Shown: piece by piece, positions 1 through 6,158 of the stretch
Layout: every line of letters begins with the position of its first letter
Numbering within the stretch: position 1 is the stretch's first letter
NCBI GenBank assembly: GCA_009776995.1
Contig: WRMR01000139.1
Location: 1 to 10,311, forward strand
Direction: 5' to 3'
Length of the DNA stretch: 10,311 nt
From: Planctomycetaceae bacterium
Lineage (GTDB): Bacteria; Planctomycetota; Planctomycetia; Pirellulales; Thermoguttaceae
Translations under genes and position numbers: made by a program
Notes under the pieces: generated by a model
What the model was told of the DNA's origin: nothing
The model's database searches: none
What the model saw: the letters and a program-made list of their open reading frames with translations, nothing else

Positions 1-1606
1 CGTTACGGCGCTCCGAAATGAACGCCATCCGGCCGTTCGGCAACCAGCAGGGGTCAAAATCGTTCCATGTCCCGTCCGTGATCTGCCGCAGTTCGGTGCC
101 ATCGGCGTTGCAGGTGAAAATATGGTACGAGCGTCCGACGTCCCAGTGTCCGCGGGTCACATCAAGCGTGAAGAAATGCGTCGTGCGTGTCATGTCCCCC
201 CAATTGAAAGGAGAGGCCGGCTCCACACACTCGACATAAGCAAACGCGATTTTTTTGCCGTCGAAGGACACGCTTGGCGAGAGGAAAGAACCCTTGGCGA
301 GCTTTTGCCCCGCAAGCCGTCCGGACTCGACGACACTGTTTTCCAGGAGATTGCGTACGTCTCCCGTCTCGACATTCAACACAAACAACCCGCCTCCGGG
401 ACGTTGATTGGTTCCGTAAAACTGGTCGCACATGTGCTGGAATCCGGCACGATGCCGCTTGACAAACAGGATTTCCGGGGCATCTTCGGTGGTGAGAGGG
501 TTAGTACCGAAACTATCCAACATGAGAATTCTACGAACGTCACAAATAAGTGTAAACACATCAAAACGTCGGTTGGTCTCTTCAACCGGCGTATTTTTCA
601 CCATTGCTTCAAGCGCGGCAACCTGTCTCAAGTCTTCCAGCATTGCCGTTAGACGTCGCCACACCACATCAGCCGGATCGCGGTCTTCCGGCAGGATCAG
701 CGACGCCGTCGATGCGACTTCGTCTTGGATCGCATCCCAGTAGAGCGGCGTTTTGAAACGTTCGGCGAGCAGGTTCCACTCATTGACACGTTCCTGCATT
801 TCAGGATCGTCGGGCGTATCGGGCATTCGGGCCACCAACTTTGCGCCGGGTTGCAACTGTCCGCCGCCGCTTGCGACGAACCGGTATCCCGCAGCAATCG
901 GCTGGCACTCCGCAACCGAACCGAAGGGCTGGCCGTTGAGCGAGGTAATCTGAACGAATTTTACATACCGCGCATCAACCGTTTTACCGAAATCAATCGT
1001 GTAGGATTGCTCCTTTCCCGAAAACTCGCCGGCGGCTATCGGTTCGCCGAACACGGCTTTTCCGTCCACAACATCTTTTGCCACATACAGTTCGTACTTG
1101 CCGAAAACGCCGTTCCCGTTGTCGGTTCGCGGAGTATAGGCAAAACCGGTAAGTTGGTAAACGTCCCCGAGATCAATTCCGAGGGTATGAGGAGCTACCG
1201 AGTTGTTTCCCGGCTTTTTGGCGATTCCGAACAATTCTGATCGGGCGGCATCGGTTTCTTTGGCAGTGGCCTGTGTGCCGATCCATTCGAGCCGTTCCGC
1301 CCTGTCCGGCAAGGGCATGGTGCCGGAAGCGGCGGGAATCGTCGCGCCGGGATGATCGTACCCACAGGCATAACTGTACCCGCAGGGAATGGGATGCGGA
1401 CACAAATGAACGCTCGGCTCGGCGGAAAACTGCGAGTGCCACATCGTATTCGCGTCGCCGTCCATCGCGCGATAAGCCTCATAATTGGCGTTCTCACTGT
1501 CGGCAAAAAGTTGAACTGGTACGATTTTCACATCGGCTGCCCCGGCTTGGACGAGCGGCAACAAGGTAAAAACCATAGCACAAACAAAGAATGGTCTTGG
1601 GAACAT
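1..1606 (-). CDS. Exported HzsA-related beta-propeller protein with N-terminal discoidin (F5/8C) domain, partial
   Basis: The minus-strand frame is open from an ATG at 1606 to the left edge (535 codons, no stop), so the C-terminus is missing. The start is supported by AAGGAG at 1620-1615, eight bases upstream. Residues 1-23 form a hydrophobic signal peptide (MFPRPFFVCAMVFTLLP..., ending VQAGA). Residues about 30-238 resemble a discoidin/CBM32 domain: AMDGDANTMWHS (47-58), HTLGIDLG (140-147), and RYVKF...NGQPFGSVAEC near 213-232. Residues about 240-390 look helical. From about 405 the sequence becomes TolB/WD40-like propeller blades: LSPSVSFDGKKIAFAY, then DGTWNDFDPCWLPNGR followed by MAFISERRN at the edge. 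This last pattern is typical of planctomycete proteins annotated as related to hydrazine synthase alpha subunit (HzsA). That is a family resemblance and does not show hydrazine synthesis. A heme-binding C-terminal part, if present, would lie outside the window. Likely periplasmic or surface-exposed; ligand unknown. Confidence 0.82.
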   Translation of the reverse strand, partial: MFPRPFFVCAMVFTLLPLVQAGAADVKIVPVQLFADSENANYEAYRAMDGDANTMWHSQFSAEPSVHLCPHPIPCGYSYACGYDHPGATIPAASGTMPLPDRAERLEWIGTQATAKETDAARSELFGIAKKPGNNSVAPHTLGIDLGDVYQLTGFAYTPRTDNGNGVFGKYELYVAKDVVDGKAVFGEPIAAGEFSGKEQSYTIDFGKTVDARYVKFVQITSLNGQPFGSVAECQPIAAGYRFVASGGGQLQPGAKLVARMPDTPDDPEMQERVNEWNLLAERFKTPLYWDAIQDEVASTASLILPEDRDPADVVWRRLTAMLEDLRQVAALEAMVKNTPVEETNRRFDVFTLICDVRRILMLDSFGTNPLTTEDAPEILFVKRHRAGFQHMCDQFYGTNQRPGGGLFVLNVETGDVRNLLENSVVESGRLAGQKLAKGSFLSPSVSFDGKKIAFAYVECVEPASPFNWGDMTRTTHFFTLDVTRGHWDVGRSYHIFTCNADGTELRQITDGTWNDFDPCWLPNGRMAFISERRN

Positions 1607-1660
1607 GGTTGGGTCTCCTTGGTCAAATGGAAACGGGAAAATGAGCCAGTGATGAGATAC

Positions 1661-1689
1661 AGTATAATCACTCCGTACGAAAAATACAA
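1661..1689 (-). promoter_or_regulatory. Candidate sigma70-type promoter for the HzsA-related gene
   Basis: On the minus strand, TTGTAT (1689-1684) and TATACT (1666-1661) are separated by exactly 17 bp. The -10 box lies about 55 bases upstream of the ATG at 1606, leaving a short leader that contains the AAGGAG ribosome binding site at 1620-1615. This is a sequence match only. Confidence 0.5.
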
Positions 1690-1900
1690 TGATTCCAGTA
1701 TGGAAAATAAGCGAGGTGGAAAATATCAGGGGATCGCGGCACCCGTCAACGGGGAGGCATAAGCTGATTTACGGAAGACCAGATTTCGTCAGAAGTTTTT
1801 CTGCTGCTATCGGATACAAATCACGTCTTATTGCTACTGGGCAGAATCAAAAATACGAATATTTTTTGGCTCATCCGACAATTTCGTACCTTGCAGAGTA

Positions 1901-2015
1901 GTGCAGAATGCAGAGTGCAGTGGGCAAAGTTCAAAGTTCAAAGAGCAAAGTTCAAAGTGAAGATAAGGAAGCGGAACATTCTTCATTCTGCATTCTTCAT
2001 TCTGCATTCTTCATT
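1901..2015. repeat. Left heptad-repeat block
   Basis: This block can be read as consecutive 7-bp units without a phase break: GTGCAGA, ATGCAGA, GTGCAGT, GGGCAAA, GTTCAAA (twice), GAGCAAA, GTTCAAA, then a less regular GTGAAGA/TAAGGAA/GCGGAAC stretch, and finally alternating ATTCTTC and ATTCTGC. The first half is purine-rich and the end is pyrimidine-rich, so the block can partly fold on itself. It resembles the short tandemly repeated heptamers described in filamentous cyanobacteria in style, but the unit differs. Bases 1690-1900, just before it, hold nothing recognisable. Confidence 0.85.
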
Positions 2016-2044
2016 CGCCAAAATGACGGAAAGTGACGTATAAT
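2015..2044 (+). promoter_or_regulatory. Orphan promoter-like sequence with consensus -10
   Basis: A perfect TATAAT lies at 2039-2044. The best -35 match is TCGCCA at 2015-2020 (four of six positions, 18-bp spacer). It lies just inside the left inverted arm and points rightward through the repeat array toward the terminator-like hairpin at 2640-2690. No convincing reading frame follows, so it may be chance or may drive a non-coding transcript. Confidence 0.3.
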
Positions 2045-2199
2045 AGAATAGCTCACGGAAATCAACAGCTTATGGTTTTTTCTCCTGGAGTCGCCGATTT
2101 AGCAAAAAGCGTGCCAGTGCTCACGATTTTGCCAAAACATTGGAATTTTGAAGAAAAAAATGAAATTGAAACGCAAAAACCCGGAAATTTGAAACTTAA

Positions 2200-2388
2200 A
2201 GTTGAAACGTTGAAACCTCAAGTTGAAACATTGAAACCTGAACTTTGAACGTTGAGACCTGAACTTTGAACGCTGAGACCTGAACTATGAACGTTGAGAC
2301 CTGAACTATGAACGTTGAAACCTGAACTTTGAACGTTGAAACCTGAACTTTGAACGTTGAAACCTAAACTTTGAACGTTGAAACCTAA
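2200..2388. repeat. Nine-copy 21-bp tandem repeat made of three heptads
   Basis: Nine contiguous 21-bp units run from 2200 to 2388. Each unit is three related heptads (typically TTGAACG, then TTGAAAC, then CTGAACT) with scattered substitutions such as TTGAGAC, ATGAACG and CTAAACT. The two leftmost units are the most diverged. Because 21 is a multiple of three, the array is open in several frames. On the minus strand it would encode a seven-residue repeat of the SSGFNVQ type, but that frame starts at a GTG (2436) without a ribosome binding site, so it is not called as a gene. Confidence 0.9.
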
Positions 2389-2445
2389 ACTGGAAGTTTT
2401 TTCAATTTTTGTGCCGGTTTTCATGTTGATTTTCACAAGAAAGCA

Positions 2446-2515
2446 GCGCAGAATGCAGAATGTTCCGCTTCCTTATCTTCACTCTGAACTTTGAACTTTG
2501 AACTTTGAACTTTGC
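2446..2515. repeat. Right heptad-repeat block, inner part
   Basis: Reads as 7-bp units: GCGCAGA, ATGCAGA, ATGTTCC, GCTTCCT, TATCTTC, ACTCTGA, three copies of ACTTTGA and ACTTTGC. It mirrors the left block as its reverse complement and forms the right inverted arm. About 40 bp of ordinary sequence (2516-2555) then separates it from the outer heptad run. Confidence 0.82.
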
Positions 2516-2555
2516 TCTGATTTGACCGCTCCGTTACCGTCGCGGCTCTGTTTTC

Positions 2556-2621
2556 ACTCTGCATTCTGCATTCTGCATTCTGCACTCTGCACTCTGCACT
2601 CTGCGCTTTGAACTTTGCTCC
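2556..2621. repeat. Right heptad-repeat block, outer part
   Basis: Nine in-phase 7-bp units: ACTCTGC, three copies of ATTCTGC, three copies of ACTCTGC, GCTTTGA and ACTTTGC. The ATTCTGC/ACTCTGC run is the complement of the GTGCAGA/ATGCAGA run at 1901-1921 at the far left of the island, so the outer edges can also pair. Confidence 0.85.
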
Positions 2622-2639
2622 GTTTCACACCAAATTCCC

Positions 2640-2690
2640 AATCGCGGCAAAGCCGATTACGTCCAATTTTGCCGCGATTCCAGTTTTTTT
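2640..2690 (+). terminator. Terminator-like hairpin closing the repeat island
   Basis: A perfect 12-bp inverted repeat, AATCGCGGCAAA (2640-2651) and TTTGCCGCGATT (2668-2679), encloses a 16-base loop. It is followed after four bases by a run of seven T (2684-2690). This is the form of a rho-independent terminator for rightward transcription, although no coding gene lies upstream on that strand. Bases 2691-2875 are AT-rich with no recognised feature. Confidence 0.55.
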
Positions 2691-2875
2691 ACCCCGGACC
2701 GCTCGATTTTTACACCGTGCGCCGTTAAAATGGACAAACCCAGACCCATTGGGCAAGAAAAAATTTTTTTCAAATATTTACCAACAGGCAACGGACTGTC
2801 GAACTTGGGTAAAAAGCATTAAAATGTGAATGACTCAATTTGGCAGAACAGCCTAAGAGAAGGTTGCGTTTTTTG

Positions 2876-2933
2876 CACACGGATAACACAAAATTGATCT
2901 GTGGTGGTCTGTTTTATCAGTGTCATTTGTGTG
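2876..2933 (+). other. Imperfect hairpin in the leader of the isochorismatase-ThuA gene
   Basis: CACACGGATAACAC (2876-2889) can pair with GTGTCATTTGTGTG (2920-2933): 13 of 14 positions pair as RNA, two of them as G-U. The loop is 30 bases. It ends about 60 bases before the ATG at 2993. It may be a leader structure or the remains of an interspersed repeat. No known riboswitch is recognised. Confidence 0.35.
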
Positions 2934-2992
2934 TTTCGGTAATTGATGATCTCGCACTTAAAATCTTTATCAACCCCCAAAGGACAATAATT

Positions 2993-4576
2993 ATGTTGCC
3001 TGACATGGCCCACAGGAATCAAGGGATCGCAGTTTTTTTGCTTGCGTTTTCCTTCATCGCATGGTTTCAACAACCGGTTGCCGCGCAAGACGATTCAACG
3101 CTTCGCGTGTCGCTTCAGAGCAGGGTTCCTTCCACTGAGAATGGTGTTCCGGCGGGAACATTCGTCATCCATCAAGAGATTCAGCATTGGAATCCCGAAG
3201 AAACCGCGATCATCGTCTGTGACATGTGGAATCAACATTGGTGTCAGGGGGCCACGTCGCGCGTGGCGGAAATGGCACCGCGCATGAATGAAGTGCTGAC
3301 CATTGCGCGAAAGCAGGGCGTCACGATCGTTCATGCGCCCAGTGACACGCTGAAATGGTACGAGGATCATCCTGCCAGGAAACGTGCGCAACAATTCCGC
3401 GATCCTGACGTCGAAAAGCGTCTTGGGAGAGGAAATCTTGAGTCGGAAGCCGGTGGCGAGTGGCCCATCGACCAATCCGACGAAGGCTGCGATTGCACCC
3501 CAACCTGCCCGCTGGGACAACCCTGGAAACATCAAATCGAAACATTGACGATTCTTGACGAGGACTTGATCAGCGATTCGGGTGTTGAAATCGGCTCGTA
3601 TTTTGAGGAAAAAGGAATTAAGAACGTCATCTTGATGGGTGTGCATACCAACATGTGCGTGATCGGACGTTCATTCGGACTCCGCAACATGTCGCGGCTC
3701 GGCATGAATGTCGTCCTGATGCGCGACCTGACCGATACCATGTACAACTCGAAAAGTGCCCCGTTTGTTTCGCATTTTACAGGCAACAGTCTGATTCAGG
3801 AGTACATTGAGACGTATGTTTGCCCGTCGATGGTTTCCACGGATTTCACCGGGCAAAAGCAGTTCCGCTTCAAGGACGATCCCCGTCCGCTTGTCGCGTT
3901 TGTCACGGCGGAAAACGAGTATCGGACGAATCAGCGGTTTCACGAATTTGCCCATGAACTCCTGCTGACTCAAGGCGTGAACTGCGATTTTGCCGCAGGA
4001 ACCCAGTCCATCACCGATCCCGGGCGGCACAATATCGAGAACCTCCAAATCCTGCAAGACGCCGGTCTTGTTTTTCTGTCCGTCCGGCGACGTGCGTTGG
4101 AAGCGGAAAAAATGAACGCCGTCAGGGATTATGTCAACAGCGGAAAGCCGCTCGTGGGCATCCGAACGGCGTCCCATGCCTTCAGCGTCAACGAACGCAT
4201 CGCGGACAATCTCGTGACCTGGGACAATTTCGACCAGGAAGTCTGGGGAGGAAATTATACGGGGCATCTTAGGAACTCGGAAACACAGGTCAGCCTTGTG
4301 CCCGGCATGGAAAGCCACCCGTTGCTCAAGGGGCTTGATCCCGGCGGCTTTACCAGCTCCGGCTCACTGTACCAATGCCGGCCGCTTGCGCCGGACACTC
4401 AGGTTCTCCTGCTTGGAACGCTCCCCGGTGCCCCACAGGAACCCGTGTTGTGGATCAACCACCGTCCCAACGGGATTGCCATTTACACGTCACTCGGGCA
4501 TGGGGACGATTGGAACGAGCCCAATTTCAGGCAGCTCATGCTGAACATGGTGGACACGGCTTTCTCAGACCATTGA
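2993..4576 (+). CDS. Exported cysteine hydrolase (isochorismatase-like) fused to a ThuA-like domain
   Basis: 527 residues from the ATG at 2993. This start is chosen over a TTG 153 bases upstream because AAAGGA lies eight bases before it and a signal peptide follows directly (hydrophobic residues about 11-25, ending PVAAQ near 32). Residues about 55-285 are an isochorismatase-like hydrolase: IIVCDMWNQHWC places the acidic residue at D77, and GVHTNMCVIGRSFG places the likely nucleophile at C222. A C-x-C-x3-C cluster (C166, C168, C172) lies before ISDSGVEIGSYFEEKGIKNV. Residues about 299-525 are a ThuA-like domain: PLVAFVTAENEYRT, GIRTASHAF (H395), WGGNYTGH, HPLLKGLDP and a closing GHGDDWNEPNFRQL. 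Isochorismatase-like enzymes cleave C-N or C-O bonds of small molecules. ThuA-like domains often accompany sugar catabolism in Planctomycetota. The substrate cannot be read from sequence. Probably periplasmic. Confidence 0.88.
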   Translation: MLPDMAHRNQGIAVFLLAFSFIAWFQQPVAAQDDSTLRVSLQSRVPSTENGVPAGTFVIHQEIQHWNPEETAIIVCDMWNQHWCQGATSRVAEMAPRMNEVLTIARKQGVTIVHAPSDTLKWYEDHPARKRAQQFRDPDVEKRLGRGNLESEAGGEWPIDQSDEGCDCTPTCPLGQPWKHQIETLTILDEDLISDSGVEIGSYFEEKGIKNVILMGVHTNMCVIGRSFGLRNMSRLGMNVVLMRDLTDTMYNSKSAPFVSHFTGNSLIQEYIETYVCPSMVSTDFTGQKQFRFKDDPRPLVAFVTAENEYRTNQRFHEFAHELLLTQGVNCDFAAGTQSITDPGRHNIENLQILQDAGLVFLSVRRRALEAEKMNAVRDYVNSGKPLVGIRTASHAFSVNERIADNLVTWDNFDQEVWGGNYTGHLRNSETQVSLVPGMESHPLLKGLDPGGFTSSGSLYQCRPLAPDTQVLLLGTLPGAPQEPVLWINHRPNGIAIYTSLGHGDDWNEPNFRQLMLNMVDTAFSDH

Positions 4577-4598
4577 CATTTCTTGTTTTTTGCGAGGC

Positions 4599-4627
4599 TT
4601 GCATTTGGCGTGTCATTTTCCTATACT
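4599..4627 (+). promoter_or_regulatory. Candidate promoter for the Gfo/Idh/MocA gene
   Basis: TTGCAT (4599-4604) and TATACT (4622-4627) are 17 bp apart in the 112-base gap after the isochorismatase-ThuA gene. The -10 hexamer is identical to those proposed at 1661 and 7749. The -35 match is weak (three of six), so co-transcription with the upstream gene remains possible. Confidence 0.4.
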
Positions 4628-4688
4628 GTTTTAAGATGTTCGCTGTTTCGTTTGTTTTCAGGTTGATTCCAAAGAAAGGTTGCCAGAG

Positions 4689-5888
4689 ATGACAAAAACG
4701 ACATTGACCAGAAGAAAATTCCTTGCCGCATCGGTGCTTGCAGCGGCAACGACCACCATTGTCAAGCCGGATTCCATTGCCGGAACAGCCGCCAACTCCG
4801 TCCTCGAAGTCGGCCTGATCGGTTGCGGGGGACGCGGCGATTGGATCACGGAAGTGTTCAAGCAGAATGAAAATTATCGTTTCGTGGCCGTCGCGGATTA
4901 TTTCCAGGATCGGGTCGATGCGGTTGGAACCAAAGTCGGCGTTCCGGCGGAACGGCGTTACAGCACGCTTTCGGGATATAAGCGTCTTCTGGACGGCAAG
5001 CTGGACGTTGCCGTCATCGAAACGCCCCCCAGTTTTCACCCGGAACAGGCGGCTGCGGCGGTGGCTGCCAACAAGCACGTTTTCCTGGCCAAGCCAATTG
5101 CGGTGGACGTGCCGGGTTGTGTTTCGGTAGAAGAATCCGGGAAAAAAGCAACGGAAAAAAAACTGGCCTTCCTGGTCGATTTCCAGACACGCGCCAACCA
5201 GTTCTTCCGGGAGGCAATCAAACGGGTTCATGCGGGGGATATGGGGGAACTGGTCAGTATCTACTCCTATTATCCGTGGAGTGCCGGCGGGCATGACACG
5301 CCATTGACCGATGCGGATTCGTATTTGAGAAATTGGTATCAGTCCATCGAACTTTCCGGTTGCTGCATCGTCGAACAGGATATTCACACGCTGGATGTTG
5401 CGACATGGGTTGCCGGAACAAACCCGCTCTGGGCGGCGGGAACCGGAGGCCGGAAACTCAGAAAGCACGGCAACATCAACGACCATTATAACGTGACTTA
5501 TGGTTTCCCAAACGATGTGACGCTGCAATTCGCGTCCGTGAAATTCATTCCCGGCGTCAAAGATGAAATCGTCTGCCGTGCCTGGGGAACCGGAGGGGCG
5601 TTGGACACCAATTATTTCGGCGACGTCGGCATCCGAGGCAACAAGCCTTATGAAGGCGGCAATTGCGCCGACAACTACTGGGCCGGCACGGTGACGAACG
5701 TCAGGGAATTTTACGAAGCGATTGCCGCAGGCGATTTCAGCAATCCGACGGTTGCCCCGTCCGTGTGCTCCAACCTGACTTGCGTTCTTGGCCGCGACGC
5801 CGTCCGGCAAAAGAAGCTGTTGACCTGGAACGAAATGATGCAAACCGGCGAACGGCTCGAAATGAAGCTCGACGGTTTGAAATCCTGA
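4689..5888 (+). CDS. Gfo/Idh/MocA-family oxidoreductase, Tat-exported
   Basis: 399 residues from the ATG at 4689, preceded by GAAAGG at 4674-4679. A TTG at 4680 is also in frame but would bury that site. The N-terminus carries a twin-arginine signal (LTRRKFLAAS, R8-R9) followed by an alanine-rich hydrophobic stretch, so the folded protein with its cofactor is probably exported by Tat. A Rossmann nucleotide-binding motif follows (VGLIGCGGRG, 41-50). HVFLAKPIAVD contains the conserved lysine K135; the usual glutamate of the EKP motif is alanine here. EQDIHTLD (E229, H233) matches the substrate-side D/E-x3-H position. The family performs NAD(P)-dependent oxidation or reduction of sugars and related alcohols; the exact sugar is unknown. 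It lies 112 bases after the isochorismatase-ThuA gene on the same strand and before a GH38 remnant, which fits carbohydrate catabolism. A long antisense frame here is a shadow. Confidence 0.92.
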   Translation: MTKTTLTRRKFLAASVLAAATTTIVKPDSIAGTAANSVLEVGLIGCGGRGDWITEVFKQNENYRFVAVADYFQDRVDAVGTKVGVPAERRYSTLSGYKRLLDGKLDVAVIETPPSFHPEQAAAAVAANKHVFLAKPIAVDVPGCVSVEESGKKATEKKLAFLVDFQTRANQFFREAIKRVHAGDMGELVSIYSYYPWSAGGHDTPLTDADSYLRNWYQSIELSGCCIVEQDIHTLDVATWVAGTNPLWAAGTGGRKLRKHGNINDHYNVTYGFPNDVTLQFASVKFIPGVKDEIVCRAWGTGGALDTNYFGDVGIRGNKPYEGGNCADNYWAGTVTNVREFYEAIAAGDFSNPTVAPSVCSNLTCVLGRDAVRQKKLLTWNEMMQTGERLEMKLDGLKS

Positions 5889-5891
5889 GAC

Positions 5892-5965
5892 GATCACGCA
5901 ACGAAGACGTATCCCGCTGGAGTAAATTCACATCCCGCTGGAGTAAATTCACATCCCGCGTGATC
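5892..5965. repeat. 21-bp direct repeat enclosed by an 8-bp inverted repeat
   Basis: Starting four bases after the oxidoreductase stop, GATCACGC (5892-5899) and GCGTGATC (5958-5965) bracket 2.3 tandem copies of a 21-bp unit beginning ATCCCGCTGG and ending ATTCAC (5911-5931, 5932-5952, partial 5953-5959). The two full copies are identical. The structure could act as a hairpin at the gene end, but no T-run follows. Bases 5966-6140 show no convincing gene. Confidence 0.75.
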
Positions 5966-6158
5966 AATATTGTGCCGACGGTGCCGATCATTCCGGCCAA
6001 AATGACAACAAATCTGGCAAAAACCGGAAAAACCGAACAAATGAACAGCAAAAGGGTGAGCAAAGTGAAAAGTTCAATCCGAGTCGCGACGGTTTTCAAC
6101 ACGGCGGAAACGACGACTTTGGAATTGGAAGGTCGTCAAAGGAACGAAAAGTTATGCG

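Larger units (their letters stand above)
1925..2514. repeat. Long inverted repeat: two 57-bp arms around a 476-bp centre
   Basis: The arm at 1925-1981 is the reverse complement of 2458-2514 at 54 of 57 positions. The inner 26 bp (1956-1981 against 2458-2483) are perfect. The arms contain the irregular GTTCCGCTTCCTTATC segment, so the match is not merely a by-product of low-complexity heptads. The centre contains the 21-bp tandem array. No transposase gene or target duplication was seen, so there is no evidence that this is a mobile element. Confidence 0.85.

Noticed and set aside
1901..2621. CRISPR array
   Set aside because: Repeats are 7 or 21 bp and directly contiguous with no unique spacers, and no cas genes are nearby.
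3671..4318. 215-codon minus-strand frame
   Set aside because: It is antisense to the ThuA-like region of a well-supported gene and has no recognisable motif.
4573..4578. Perfect TTGACA -35 hexamer overlapping the isochorismatase-ThuA stop codon
   Set aside because: No -10 box lies 16-18 bases downstream. The TATACT at 4622 is too far away and pairs better with TTGCAT.
4536..5897. 453-codon open frame antisense to the Gfo/Idh/MocA gene
   Set aside because: It mirrors the codon structure of a clearly recognisable gene, shows no family motif and has no ribosome binding site.
5737..6102. 121-codon minus-strand frame with a hydrophobic N-terminus (LFTLLTLLLFICSVFPVFARF)
   Set aside because: It starts at GTG without a ribosome binding site, and its second half is antisense to the oxidoreductase and low-complexity arginine/serine. 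A small membrane protein is possible but unsupported.
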